From Streptantibioticus_A sp037034305 (GTDB lineage: Bacteria; Actinomycetota; Actinomycetes; Streptomycetales; Streptomycetaceae), in the NCBI GenBank assembly GCA_037034305.1, contig JBAGJY010000004.1, positions 248,001 through 312,000 on the forward strand: DNA of 64,000 nucleotides, read 5' to 3'. The notes under the pieces are model-generated. The model had not been told where the DNA came from and ran no database searches. It worked only from the letters and a program-made list of their open reading frames with translations. How positions within the stretch are numbered: the first letter of the stretch is position 1; each line of letters begins with the position of its first letter. A program made the translations under genes and the position numbers. Below are positions 1 through 8,333 of the stretch, piece by piece.

Positions 1-1911
1 GCGCGCGAGCTGGTCGCCCATCTGCCAGAACTGGTCACCGGTGCGCTGGAACCCGAACATCGAGTAGAAGACGTACACCGGGATCATGTGCTCGCCGTGC
101 GTGGCGTACGCCGAACCCGCGGCGATCAGCGAGGCGGTGCAGCCCGCCTCGGAGATGCCGTCGTGCAGCATCTGCCCGGTCGGCGACTCCTTGTACGCCA
201 GCAGCAGCTCGCGGTCGACCGACTCGTAGGTCTGGCCCAGCGGGTTGTAGATCTTGGCGGACGGGAACAGCGAGTCCATGCCGAAGGTGCGGTACTCGTC
301 CGGAGCGATCGGCACGAAGCGCTTGCCGATCTCCTTGTCCCGCATCAGGTCCTTCAGCAGCCGGACGAACGCCATGGTGGTGGCGATCGACTGCTGGCCG
401 GAGCCCTTCTTGACGGCCGCGTACGCCTTGTCGTCCGGCAGGTTCAGCGGCTTGGCGCGCACCACGCGGGTGGGCACGTACCCGCCGCACTCCTTGCGGC
501 GGTCGTGCATGTACTGGATCTCCTCGGAGTTCCGGCCCGGGTGGTAGTACGGCGGCAGGCCGGACTCCAGCTCCTTGTCGGAGATCGGCAGGTGCAGCCG
601 GTCGCGGAACCGCTTGAGGTCCTCGACGGTCAGCTTCTTCATCTGGTGGGTCGCGTTGCGGCCCTCGAAGTTCGGGCCGAGCGTCCAGCCCTTGACGGTC
701 TGCGCCAGGATGACGGTCGGCTGGCCCTTGTGCTCCTTGGCCGCCTTGTACGCCGCGTAGATCTTGCGGTGGTCGTGACCGCCACGGCCCAGGTGCAGGA
801 TCTGGTCGTCGGTCATGTTCTCGACCATCATGCGTAGCCGGTGGTCGCCGCCGAAGAAGTGCTCGCGGATGTACGCCCCGGTCTCGGTGGCGTACGTCTG
901 GAACTGGCCGTCCGGCGTCGAGTTGAGCTTGTTGACCAGCACGCCGTCCCGGTCCTGCGCCAGCAGCGGGTCCCAACTGCGGTCCCAGACCAGCTTGATG
1001 ACGTTCCAGCCGGCGCCGCGGAACTGCGACTCCAGTTCCTGGATGATCTTGCCGTTGCCGCGCACAGGGCCGTCGAGGCGCTGCAGGTTGCAGTTGACGA
1101 CGAAGGTCAGGTTGTCCAGGCCCTCACGGGCGGCCAGGGACAGCTGGCCGAGCGACTCCGGCTCGTCCATCTCGCCGTCGCCGAGGAACGCCCACACGTG
1201 CGAGTCGGAGGTGTCGGCGATGCCGCGCGCCTCCAGGTAGCGGTTCATCCGCGCCTGGAAGATCGCGCCGAGCGGGCCGAGGCCCATCGAGACGGTCGGG
1301 AACTCCCAGAAGTCCGGCATCAGCCGCGGGTGCGGGTAGCTCGACAGACCGTGCGGGGCCTTGGACTTCTCCTGCCGGAACGCGTCCAGCTGCTGCTCGC
1401 TGAGCCGGTCCAGCAGATAGGCGCGCGCGTAGATGCCGGGGGAGGCGTGCCCCTGGAAGAAGATCTGGTCGCCGCCCCTGCCGTCGTCCTTGCCCCGGAA
1501 GAAGTGGTTGAAGCCCACGTCGTACAGCGAGGCCGAGGAGGCGAAGGTCGCGATGTGCCCGCCGACGCCGATGCCGGGGCGCTGCGCCCGGGAGACCATG
1601 ACGGCGGCGTTCCACCGGGTCGCGTTCAGGATCTTGCGCTCGATCTCCTCGTTGCCGGGGAAGAACGGCTCGTCCTTGGTGGCGATGGTGTTGATGTAGT
1701 CCGTGCTGCGCATCTCCGGCACGGCGACACGCTTCTCGCGAGCGCGCTCGATGAGCCGCAGCATCAGGTAGCGGGCACGCTCACGGCCGCGTTCGTCGAT
1801 GGCCGCGTCGAGCGAGTCGAGCCATTCCGCCGTCTCCTCGGGATCAAAGTCCGGGACCTGGCTGGGAAGGCCGCCAATGATGATCGGGTTGCGATCGGAT
1901 CCGGAAGCCAC
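1..1911 (-). CDS. aceE: Pyruvate dehydrogenase E1 component, homodimeric AceE (C-terminus beyond window)
   Basis: E1 decarboxylates pyruvate with thiamine diphosphate and passes the acetyl group to the lipoyl E2 in the cytosolic pyruvate dehydrogenase complex. The GTG start at 1911 has an AAGGA ribosome binding site just upstream; about 637 of the usual ~900 residues lie in the window. The protein opens MASGSDRNPIIIGGLPSQ, then shows GVGGHIATFASSASLYDVG and the thiamine-diphosphate segment GDGEMDEPES, all typical of the single-chain actinobacterial and gammaproteobacterial E1. The gene is cut by the window edge, not broken. It is divergent from the DUF3052 gene across a 503-bp spacer that holds a candidate operator. 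Confidence 0.95.
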   Translation of the reverse strand, partial: MASGSDRNPIIIGGLPSQVPDFDPEETAEWLDSLDAAIDERGRERARYLMLRLIERAREKRVAVPEMRSTDYINTIATKDEPFFPGNEEIERKILNATRWNAAVMVSRAQRPGIGVGGHIATFASSASLYDVGFNHFFRGKDDGRGGDQIFFQGHASPGIYARAYLLDRLSEQQLDAFRQEKSKAPHGLSSYPHPRLMPDFWEFPTVSMGLGPLGAIFQARMNRYLEARGIADTSDSHVWAFLGDGEMDEPESLGQLSLAAREGLDNLTFVVNCNLQRLDGPVRGNGKIIQELESQFRGAGWNVIKLVWDRSWDPLLAQDRDGVLVNKLNSTPDGQFQTYATETGAYIREHFFGGDHRLRMMVENMTDDQILHLGRGGHDHRKIYAAYKAAKEHKGQPTVILAQTVKGWTLGPNFEGRNATHQMKKLTVEDLKRFRDRLHLPISDKELESGLPPYYHPGRNSEEIQYMHDRRKECGGYVPTRVVRAKPLNLPDDKAYAAVKKGSGQQSIATTMAFVRLLKDLMRDKEIGKRFVPIAPDEYRTFGMDSLFPSAKIYNPLGQTYESVDRELLLAYKESPTGQMLHDGISEAGCTASLIAAGSAYATHGEHMIPVYVFYSMFGFQRTGDQFWQMGDQLAR

Positions 1912-2414
1912 GCTGTTCCTTCGCTACTAGGTAATGCTCTGCTGTGTCGCGCCGCCTCCATCGTGTACCGCGGCTGGAGATCCGTCATCTCTACTGAGTG
2001 GTAACTACCACCAGGTGAGACGGGTCGGGACCCGCGACGGTTGGCGCAGTGGCGCGCGAGCGCCTCCGGTACCGGGGTGGGAGGGGGTGTCTCCCATGCC
2101 CTTGAGGCTGTGGGGGAGTGCGACGGGCGGGCCAAATCGCAACTCTACGCCCAGTCGGGACGCGGTCGGACACCTGTCCCGGAAGCGGGCCCCCGTTCGG
2201 GCCGACACGGACCGGTGCGCCCTCCGAACGCCGCAACCCCGGCAAAACGCCGTGACGGGAGTCACAGACGGCGGTGCGATGTGAGGCGACACGTCAACGT
2301 TTGGGCGGGATCGGTAGCTGGGTACTTGCGCGATCCGCCCGCTGCGTGTGGACTACGGCCATCGCCCCGTACACGCGCGGGGCCGACAGACATCCCCAAG
2401 TCAGGAGGCAATCC
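1912..2414. other. Divergent intergenic region aceE / DUF3052
   Basis: A 503-bp spacer between two divergent genes. It must hold both promoters. The clearest signal is the short inverted repeat at 1998-2011, described separately. I see no convincing small gene; the reading frames crossing it lack ribosome binding sites and known motifs. Confidence 0.6.
1998..2011. promoter_or_regulatory. Candidate operator upstream of aceE
   Basis: GTGGTA-AC-TACCAC is a perfect 6-bp inverted repeat about 87 bp upstream of the aceE start codon. The TGGT...ACCA form resembles sites of GntR-family regulators such as PdhR, but no regulator gene is adjacent, so this is only a candidate. Confidence 0.35.
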
Positions 2415-2837
2415 GTGAGCGCGACCGCGGGCCACGCGGAGGAGCGGACCAACCCGGCGAGCCGGTTGGGTTTCGAGCCCGGACAGGTGGTCCAGGAGAT
2501 CGGCTACGACGACGACGTCGATCGCGAGCTCCGTGAGGGCATCGAGGCCATCATCGGACAGGATCTTGTCGACGAGGACTACGACGACGTGGCCGACGCC
2601 GTCCTGCTGTGGTTCCGCGACGAGGACGGCGACCTTACGGACGCCCTGGTGGACACCATCGGTCTGATGGACGACGGCGGTGTGGTGTGGCTGATGACCC
2701 CCAAGACCGGCCGTGACGGTCACATCGAGCCCAGTGACATCAGCGAGGCGGCGCAGACCGCCGGCCTGTCCCAGGGCAAGAGCATCAGTGCCGCCAAGGA
2801 CTGGACCGGCAGTCGGCTGGTGGCCCCCAAGCGCTGA
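2415..2837 (+). CDS. DUF3052 family protein
   Basis: A 140-residue acidic cytosolic protein of unknown function, conserved next to aceE in streptomycetes as I recall it. The GTG start at 2415 is preceded by AGGAGG at 2403-2408, which decides against the longer upstream frame. The centre is rich in Asp and Glu (YDDDVDRELREG, LVDEDYDDVADA) and the C-terminal half carries WLMTPKTGRDGHIEPSDI, typical of DUF3052. There is no signal peptide or membrane segment. A GC-rich hairpin follows the stop. Confidence 0.85.
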   Translation: MSATAGHAEERTNPASRLGFEPGQVVQEIGYDDDVDRELREGIEAIIGQDLVDEDYDDVADAVLLWFRDEDGDLTDALVDTIGLMDDGGVVWLMTPKTGRDGHIEPSDISEAAQTAGLSQGKSISAAKDWTGSRLVAPKR

Positions 2838-2875
2838 GCGCCCCGCCACCGCACGACCCACCCCCGAACATCCCG

Positions 2876-2911
2876 CGCGCCCCCGCCAGCCCACCGGCTG
2901 ACGGGGGCGCG
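2876..2911 (+). terminator. Hairpin terminator after DUF3052 gene
   Basis: A perfect 10-bp stem (CGCGCCCCCG at 2876-2885 pairing with 2902-2911), with a further CAGC/GCTG pairing inside, begins 38 bp after the stop codon. There is no T-tract, as is usual for high-GC actinobacterial terminators. Confidence 0.55.
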
Positions 2912-2925
2912 ACGCGTCCTGCCTC

Positions 2926-3014
2926 CGCGCCGCCGCCCGACGCCGCCCGCCGCCCGCCGCGCCGCCGCCCGCCGCGCCGCCGCCCGACGCCGCCCGCCGC
3001 GCCGCCGCCCGGGG
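2926..3014. repeat. GCC/CCG low-complexity repeat
   Basis: About 90 bp built almost wholly from GCC/CCG triplets with larger irregular units (GCGCCGCCGCCCGCC and a variant containing GACGCC) repeated several times. It lies between the DUF3052 terminator and the peroxiredoxin gene, is probably prone to slippage, and has no visible coding role. Confidence 0.7.
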
Positions 3015-3130
3015 ACCAAGGCGCCGCGGGCGCCGACTCCCAGCAGTGCGAGACTGTCCGTGCCCGCTGTGCCACGAACGGCGCAACGGCACCGGTGAGA
3101 CGCGCAAGCGAGATCGGAAGGGAAGCATCC

Positions 3131-3589
3131 ATGGCCATTGAGGTCGGCTCCAAGGCCCCCGACTTCGAGCTGAAGAACCAGCACGGCGAGCTGGTCCGGC
3201 TCTCCGACTACAAGGGCGAGAAGAACGTCGTCCTGCTGTTCTACCCGTTCGCCTTCACCGGCGTGTGCACCGGCGAGCTGTGCGCCCTGCGCGACGAGCT
3301 GCCCAAGTTCGTCAACGACGACGTCCAGCTGCTCGCGGTCTCCAGCGACTCCCCGTTCAGCCTGCGGGTCTTCGCCGAGCAGGAGGGCCTGGAGTACCCG
3401 CTGCTGTCCGACTTCTGGCCGCACGGCGCCGCCAGCCGGGCGTACGGCGTCTTCGACGAGGAGAAGGGCTGCGCGGTGCGCGGCACCTTCGTCATCGACA
3501 AGGAGGGCGTGGTCCGCTGGACCGTCGTCAACGGGCTGCCGGACGCACGTGACCTGAACGAGTACACCAAGGCGCTCGCCGAGCTGTGA
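3131..3589 (+). CDS. ahpE: Peroxiredoxin, AhpE type
   Basis: A thiol peroxidase that reduces hydrogen peroxide, organic peroxides and peroxynitrite in the cytosol. ATG 3131 gives 152 residues starting MAIEVGSKAPDFELKNQHGE, the normal N-terminus of the family; the in-frame upstream ATG would add 12 unrelated residues. The active-site stretch FYPFAFTGVCTGELC contains the peroxidatic Cys near residue 45 with a second Cys five residues on, as in one-cysteine AhpE proteins. A stem-loop follows directly after the stop. Confidence 0.92.
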   Translation: MAIEVGSKAPDFELKNQHGELVRLSDYKGEKNVVLLFYPFAFTGVCTGELCALRDELPKFVNDDVQLLAVSSDSPFSLRVFAEQEGLEYPLLSDFWPHGAASRAYGVFDEEKGCAVRGTFVIDKEGVVRWTVVNGLPDARDLNEYTKALAEL

Positions 3590-3594
3590 CGTGT

Positions 3595-3626
3595 TCACGC
3601 GGCGTGCTTCGCGGCGCGCCGCGTGA
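3595..3626 (+). terminator. Hairpin after ahpE
   Basis: A perfect 10-bp inverted repeat (TCACGCGGCG at 3595-3604 with 3617-3626, 12-nt loop) starts five bases after the ahpE stop codon. It is likely the transcription terminator of the peroxiredoxin gene. Confidence 0.55.
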
Positions 3627-3740
3627 GCGCTCCCCAGGAGGGGAACCGGTCACTAGGATCAGGGCGTTGATCCGGTTGTACGTACACGCACCAACGGGGG
3701 CAGCGCGCTCGACGTCCCCCTCGGAACACTGGGAGGACCC

Positions 3741-4316
3741 GTGGGAGTCAGCCTCAGCAAGGGCGGCAACGTCTCACTCAGCAAGGAGGCGCCGAACCTC
3801 ACGGCGGTTCAGATCGCTCTCGGCTGGGACGCCCGGACCACCACCGGCGCGGACTTCGACCTGGACGCCAGCGCCCTGCTGACGAACGCGGCCGGAAGGG
3901 TCCTCAGCGACCAGCACTTCGTCTTCTACAACAACCTCAAGAGCCCGGACGGTTCGGTCGAGCACACCGGGGACAACCTCACCGGTGAGGGCGAGGGCGA
4001 CGACGAGGTCATCAACGTCAACCTGGCGCTGGTGCCGCAGGAGGCGGACCGGATCGTCTTCCCGGTGTCCATCTACGACGCCGAGGACCGCCAGCAGAGC
4101 TTCGGCCAGGTGCGCAACGCCTACATCCGGGTGGTCAACCAGGCCGACAACCGCGAGTTGGCCCGCTACGACCTGACCGAGGACGCCTCCACCGAGACCG
4201 CGATGGTCTTCGGCGAGCTGTACCGCAACAGCGGCGAGTGGAAGTTCCGCGCCATCGGCCAGGGGTACGCGTCCGGGCTGCGCGGCATCGCCCAGGACTT
4301 CGGCGTCAACGTCTGA
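3741..4316 (+). CDS. TerD family stress protein (paralogue 1)
   Basis: A 191-residue calcium-binding cytosolic protein of the TerD family, linked to tellurite resistance and wider chemical stress. GTG 3741 follows GGAGGA at 3732-3737. It starts MGVSLSKGGNVSLSKEAP and carries the TerD hallmarks GADFDLDASALL, VFYNNLKSPDGSVEHTGDN and YDLTEDASTETAMVFGELYR; the acidic loops fit the known calcium sites of the family. It is closely related to the next gene and forms a run with it and the DUF475 gene. A GC-rich hairpin separates the two paralogues and may tune their ratio. Confidence 0.93.
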   Translation: MGVSLSKGGNVSLSKEAPNLTAVQIALGWDARTTTGADFDLDASALLTNAAGRVLSDQHFVFYNNLKSPDGSVEHTGDNLTGEGEGDDEVINVNLALVPQEADRIVFPVSIYDAEDRQQSFGQVRNAYIRVVNQADNRELARYDLTEDASTETAMVFGELYRNSGEWKFRAIGQGYASGLRGIAQDFGVNV

Positions 4317-4327
4317 CGCCACACCGT

Positions 4328-4360
4328 CCGGCGCCGCGCACCGCGCCACCGCGGCGCCGG
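4328..4360 (+). terminator. Intra-operon hairpin between TerD paralogues
   Basis: CCGGCGCCGCG at 4328-4338 pairs perfectly with 4350-4360 (11 bp, 11-nt loop) in the 86-bp gap between the two terD genes. It may be a partial terminator or an RNA-stabilising element. No T-run is present. Confidence 0.45.
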
Positions 4361-4402
4361 TCCCGTGGCGGAACCAGGAAGCATCGGGGAGGAACGAACC
4401 AC

Positions 4403-4978
4403 ATGGGTGTCACGCTCGCCAAGGGGGGCAATGTCTCCCTCAGCAAGGAAGCGCCGAACCTCACGCACGTCATGATCGGCCTCGGCTGGGAGGCCAGGTC
4501 GACCACGGGCGCGGACTTCGACCTGGACGCCAGCGCCCTGCTGTGCTCCAGCGGCCGGGTGCTGGGCGACGAGTACTTCGTCTTCTACAACAACCTCAAA
4601 AGCCCGGAGGGTTCGGTCGAGCACACCGGCGACGAACTGGTCGGCGGCAGCGGCGGCGACGACGAGACGATACTCGTGGACCTCACCAAGGTCCCCGAGC
4701 GCGTCGACAAGGTGGTCTTCCCGGTGTCGATCTACGACGCCGAGGTGCGCTCGCAGGCCTTCGGGCAGGTGCGCAACGCCTACATCCGGGTGGTCAACCA
4801 GGCCGACGACCGCGAGTTGGCGCGCTACGACCTGACCGAGGACGCCTCCACCGAGACCGCGATGATCTTCGGTGAGCTCTACCGGTACGGCGGTGAGTGG
4901 AAGTTCCGCGCGGTGGGCCAGGGGTACGCGTCGGGGCTGCGCGGCATCGCCCTAGACTTTGGGGTCAACGTTTCGTAA
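4403..4978 (+). CDS. TerD family stress protein (paralogue 2)
   Basis: A 191-residue TerD paralogue, highly similar to the preceding gene. ATG 4403 follows GGGAGGAA. The segments GADFDLDASALL, VFYNNLKSPEGSVEHTGDE and YDLTEDASTETAMIFGELYR are nearly unchanged between copies, while the region around residues 85-105 differs. A recent tandem duplication with a conserved calcium-binding core is likely. The next gene starts about 50 bp downstream on the same strand, which suggests co-transcription. Confidence 0.93.
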   Translation: MGVTLAKGGNVSLSKEAPNLTHVMIGLGWEARSTTGADFDLDASALLCSSGRVLGDEYFVFYNNLKSPEGSVEHTGDELVGGSGGDDETILVDLTKVPERVDKVVFPVSIYDAEVRSQAFGQVRNAYIRVVNQADDRELARYDLTEDASTETAMIFGELYRYGGEWKFRAVGQGYASGLRGIALDFGVNVS

Positions 4979-5027
4979 AAGGGCGTGCAGCCGTCCGCGC
5001 CGGGGACCACCAAGGATTGGATTGCCA

Positions 5028-6167
5028 GTGCTCGTCAGAACGTTCGGCTGGTCACTCGCCATAACTGTCGCCGGGCTGGCGTTCGCCGGGATCCTGTGGG
5101 GATGGCAGGGACTCGCGGTCGTCGCGATCCTGTCGATCCTGGAGATCTCGCTCTCCTTCGACAACGCGGTGATCAACGCGGGCATCCTGCGGAAGATGAA
5201 CGCCTTCTGGCAGCGGATCTTCCTCACCGTCGGCGTGCTGATCGCCGTCTTCGGCATGCGGCTGGTCTTCCCGGTCGTCATCGTCGCCATCACGGCCAAG
5301 ATCGGCCCGATCGAAGCGGTCAAGGTGGCGGTGAACGATCCGAACCGCTACGAGCACCTGGTCACCAGCGCTCACCCGGCGATCGCCGCGTTCGGCGGTG
5401 TGTTCCTGCTGATGATCTTCCTGGACTTCCTCTTCGAGGACCGGGAGATCCACTGGCTGGCCTGGCTGGAGCGGCCGCTCGCCAGGGTCGGCAAGCTGGA
5501 CACCCTCTCGGTCATCGTCGCCCTGGTCGCACTGCTGGTCGCCGCGACCACGGTGGCCACCTCGGTCCCGCTGCAGGGCGGTGGTACGGCCGACAAGTCG
5601 ACCACGGTGCTGCTGGCCGGAGTCGCCGGACTCGTGACGTACCTGCTGGTGGGCGGCGTCTCCGGCTACTTCGAGGGGCGGCTTGAGGAGGACGGCGAGG
5701 CCGAGGACGGCGAGGCGTCGGCCGCACCCGCCCGGAAGGGCGGTGCCTCGGCGATCGGGCTGGCCGGTAAGGCCGCGCTGTTCATGTTCCTCTACCTGGA
5801 GGTCATCGACGCCTCGTTCTCCTTCGACGGCGTCATCGGCGCGTTCGCCATCACCAACGACATCTTCAAGATGGCGCTCGGCCTCGGCATCGGCGCGATG
5901 TACATCCGCTCGCTGACCGTCTTCCTGGTGCGCAAGGGCACGCTGGACGACTACGTGTACCTGGAGCACGGCGCGCACTACGCGATCGGCGCGCTCGCGA
6001 TCATCCTGCTCGTGACCATCAGGTACGAGGTCAACGAGGTCATCACCGGTCTGGTGGGCGTCGTGCTGATCCTCGCCTCGTTCCTGTCCTCGGTGGTACG
6101 CAACCGTCGACTCGGGGAAGGCTCCGAACAGTTGGAGGAACAGGCGGAGATTCCCTCGGGGGTCTGA
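5028..6167 (+). CDS. DUF475 / TerC-like integral membrane protein
   Basis: A multi-pass membrane protein of the DUF475 family, related to TerC, a partner of TerD proteins thought to act in metal export or membrane stress complexes. GTG 5028 (379 residues, VLVRTFGWSLAITV) is chosen because AAGGA lies at 5012-5016; TTG at 5022 is an alternative. Two TerC-type acidic membrane motifs are visible, LEISLSFDNAVINAG near residue 35 and LEVIDASFSFDGVIGA in the second half, along with about nine hydrophobic segments. An acidic loop (EEDGEAEDGEAS) splits the halves. It stands between terD and a TerA-like gene, which supports a shared membrane-associated complex. Confidence 0.88.
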   Translation: MLVRTFGWSLAITVAGLAFAGILWGWQGLAVVAILSILEISLSFDNAVINAGILRKMNAFWQRIFLTVGVLIAVFGMRLVFPVVIVAITAKIGPIEAVKVAVNDPNRYEHLVTSAHPAIAAFGGVFLLMIFLDFLFEDREIHWLAWLERPLARVGKLDTLSVIVALVALLVAATTVATSVPLQGGGTADKSTTVLLAGVAGLVTYLLVGGVSGYFEGRLEEDGEAEDGEASAAPARKGGASAIGLAGKAALFMFLYLEVIDASFSFDGVIGAFAITNDIFKMALGLGIGAMYIRSLTVFLVRKGTLDDYVYLEHGAHYAIGALAIILLVTIRYEVNEVITGLVGVVLILASFLSSVVRNRRLGEGSEQLEEQAEIPSGV

Positions 6168-6200
6168 GCCTGGACGTTGGCCACGGCAGGGGAGGGCTAC

Positions 6201-6938
6201 ATGGCTGGCGTATGGCAGTTCCTGCGGGGCGGGGACAAGTCACCCCAGTTCGACATGGGGATCGCGCACACTGTCACGCTGACCAAGCGGAACCAGGCTG
6301 TCTCGCTCAACCACCAGGGTTCGGCCCACGGCAGCCTGCGGGTCAACCTCACCTGGTCGATGCGGACTTCGGACTTCAACGATCTGAACCGCGAGCGGGG
6401 CGGCCTGTTCCGCAAGCCTTTTGGTCTGTTCAAGCCGGAACTGGTGCAGGCCCAGGGGCCCGCGATGGTCAACGTCGACCTGGACCTCGCCTGTATGTAC
6501 GAACTGGCGGATGGTAAGAAGGGCGTCGTCCAGCCGCTGGGCAACTTCCTGGGGTCCTTCAACGAGGCGCCGTACATCCAGCTCAGCGGTGACGACCGGT
6601 TCGGTTCGGGTTCCGGCGAGACGATACACATCAACCTCGACCACAAGGAGCAGTTTCGCAGGCTGCTGGTCTTCGTCTACATCTACGACGGCACCCCGGC
6701 CTTCGACCGCACCCACGCGGTCGTCACGCTCTACCCCAGCGCCGGCCCGAGCATCGAGATCGCCCTCAACGAGCGTGCCCCGGAGGCGCGTTCGTGTGCG
6801 GTGGTGCTGATCGAGAACAACAAGGGCGAGCTGACCGTGCGGCGCGAGGTGAAGTACGTCTACGGCTTCCAGTCCGAGCTGGACCGGCTCTACGGCTGGG
6901 GCCTGCAGTGGGGCCGCGGCTACAAGTCCAAGATCTGA
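6201..6938 (+). CDS. TerA-like tellurium resistance protein
   Basis: A 245-residue soluble protein. ATG 6201 follows AGGGGAGG at 6188-6195. The N-terminus MAGVWQFLRGGDKSPQF is followed by a TerD-like beta-sandwich with VDLDLACMYELADGKKGVVQPLG and LFVFVYIYDG-type strands, and the end is GWGLQWGRGYKSKI. TerA proteins hold a diverged TerD domain that often lacks some calcium ligands. It is last in the plus-strand Ter run and convergent with the long-tailed TerD gene downstream. Confidence 0.82.
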   Translation: MAGVWQFLRGGDKSPQFDMGIAHTVTLTKRNQAVSLNHQGSAHGSLRVNLTWSMRTSDFNDLNRERGGLFRKPFGLFKPELVQAQGPAMVNVDLDLACMYELADGKKGVVQPLGNFLGSFNEAPYIQLSGDDRFGSGSGETIHINLDHKEQFRRLLVFVYIYDGTPAFDRTHAVVTLYPSAGPSIEIALNERAPEARSCAVVLIENNKGELTVRREVKYVYGFQSELDRLYGWGLQWGRGYKSKI

Positions 6939-7001
6939 ACGCCTTTCGGCGGAGGTCCGTGGCCGGTCGCGGTGCACAACCGGCCGCGGCCCGCCGGAGA
7001 T

Positions 7002-8039
7002 CTACCGTCCGCTTTGGAACTGCGGCCCCTGCGGCGGCAGGCTGATCGCCGGAACGGTCGGGGCCGCCGCCTGCTGAGCAACGGTGGCCTGCTGCGGATA
7101 TCCGTACGCCGGATGCGGCGGATAGCCGTAACTGCTCTGCTGCACGGGGGCGGTTGAAGCCGCGGGCGGCGGGAAGCCATAGCCGCTGGGCTGTTGCGGA
7201 TAGCCGTAGGACGGTTGCTGCGGATACCCATATCCACTCGCGTGGGCCGCGGCCGGTTGCTGCGGATAGCCGTACGAGGGCTGGGCGCTGGGCATGGGCG
7301 GCACCACGGGCGGCAACGGAACGCTGGGCTCCGCAGCCGCCGGAGCAACCGCTGGAGCAGCCGCCTCAGCGGTTGGCGGTGCCACCGCCGCAGCCGCCGC
7401 CGACGTGGCCGCCGGAACAGGGGCCTGCGCCGAGGACGGCGCGGCGGACGGCACCGCGCCCGTCGGCTCGGGCACCGCGGGCGCCGGAGCCTCCGCGTCG
7501 TCCACCGCGATGCCGAACTCCGTCGCCAGCCCCACCAGTCCGGTGGCGTATCCCTGACCCAGCGCGCGGAACTTCCACCCCGCACCGCGCCGGTACAGCT
7601 CACCGCAGATCATCGCGGTCTCCGAACCGGTGTCCGGCGCGATGTCGAAGGTTGCCACGGGCTCCGCGTCGTCCCCCGCCGCGAGGTCGAGGATCAGCAG
7701 CCGCAGCCCGGGAACGCTGCCGAAGACCCCGCCGTCCGCGGAAGCGGCCAGCACCACCCGGTCCACCGAGGCTTCCAGCCCGGTCAGTTCGACGTCGAGG
7801 CTGTCCGTCAGGCCGTGCCCGTCGCGCCGCTTGGGGCGGTGCCTGACCAGGCCGGACGGATGCCGGGGCTGGTTGTAGAAGACGAAGTCCGCGTCCGAGC
7901 GCACCCGTCCGTCGCCGCCCACCAGCAGCGCCGAGGCGTCCACATCGGGCACACCCGCGCCCGTGCTCCACCGCAGTACCGCCCGGACCGCGGACGCCTG
8001 AAGCGGGATGTTGGACCCCTTCACCATCGCGTGCGTCAT
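7002..8039 (-). CDS. TerD family protein with Pro/Ala- and Tyr-Gly-Tyr-Pro-Gln-rich tail
   Basis: A 345-residue protein starting MTHAMVKGSNIPLQ at ATG 8039; a second ATG four codons in is possible. Residues 1-175 form a TerD domain (VPDVDASALLV, DFVFYNQPRHPSG, DTGSETAMICGELYRRG, GQGYATGLVGLATEFG). Residues 176-265 are Ala/Pro-rich. Residues 265-345 hold repeated SYGYPQQP / GYGYPQQP units, a low-complexity aromatic tail of the kind seen in phase-separating or adhesive proteins. It is divergent from the phosphoribosyltransferase operon across 294 bp. Tail function is unknown; coalescence or surface association under stress is my inference. Confidence 0.88.
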   Translation of the reverse strand: MTHAMVKGSNIPLQASAVRAVLRWSTGAGVPDVDASALLVGGDGRVRSDADFVFYNQPRHPSGLVRHRPKRRDGHGLTDSLDVELTGLEASVDRVVLAASADGGVFGSVPGLRLLILDLAAGDDAEPVATFDIAPDTGSETAMICGELYRRGAGWKFRALGQGYATGLVGLATEFGIAVDDAEAPAPAVPEPTGAVPSAAPSSAQAPVPAATSAAAAAVAPPTAEAAAPAVAPAAAEPSVPLPPVVPPMPSAQPSYGYPQQPAAAHASGYGYPQQPSYGYPQQPSGYGFPPPAASTAPVQQSSYGYPPHPAYGYPQQATVAQQAAAPTVPAISLPPQGPQFQSGR

Positions 8040-8333
8040 ACCGGTAATCCTGCCCTCCCGCCCCATGGCCGGACAACGCAGGGGGCATGCCGAACGCGGT
8101 TCCGGTGCAGGGTACGGCCGTTGGCGCGGGCCGGTCACCCGTTGATGCGAATCTGACGCCCAGTGGTCAAGACTCTGCCAAGAGACCGCGTGCGATGATC
8201 AACCACGCGTGGCAGGGCGGCGATCCGCGAACCACCGCACACCACTACCCGGGAGCTGTATGCGTCACCTTGCACCTGCCGCGCCACGCGGACGGAACCT
8301 CCTATTCCGGAACACTTCCGCGGACGGCTTCGC

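Noticed and set aside
841..2004. Long plus-strand frame opposite aceE
   Set aside because: It mirrors the strongly coding aceE gene, has no ribosome binding site and an Arg/Val-rich composition typical of antisense frames in high-GC DNA.
3774..4349. Minus-strand frame opposite the first terD gene
   Set aside because: Exact shadow of the TerD frame, with no start signal or family match.
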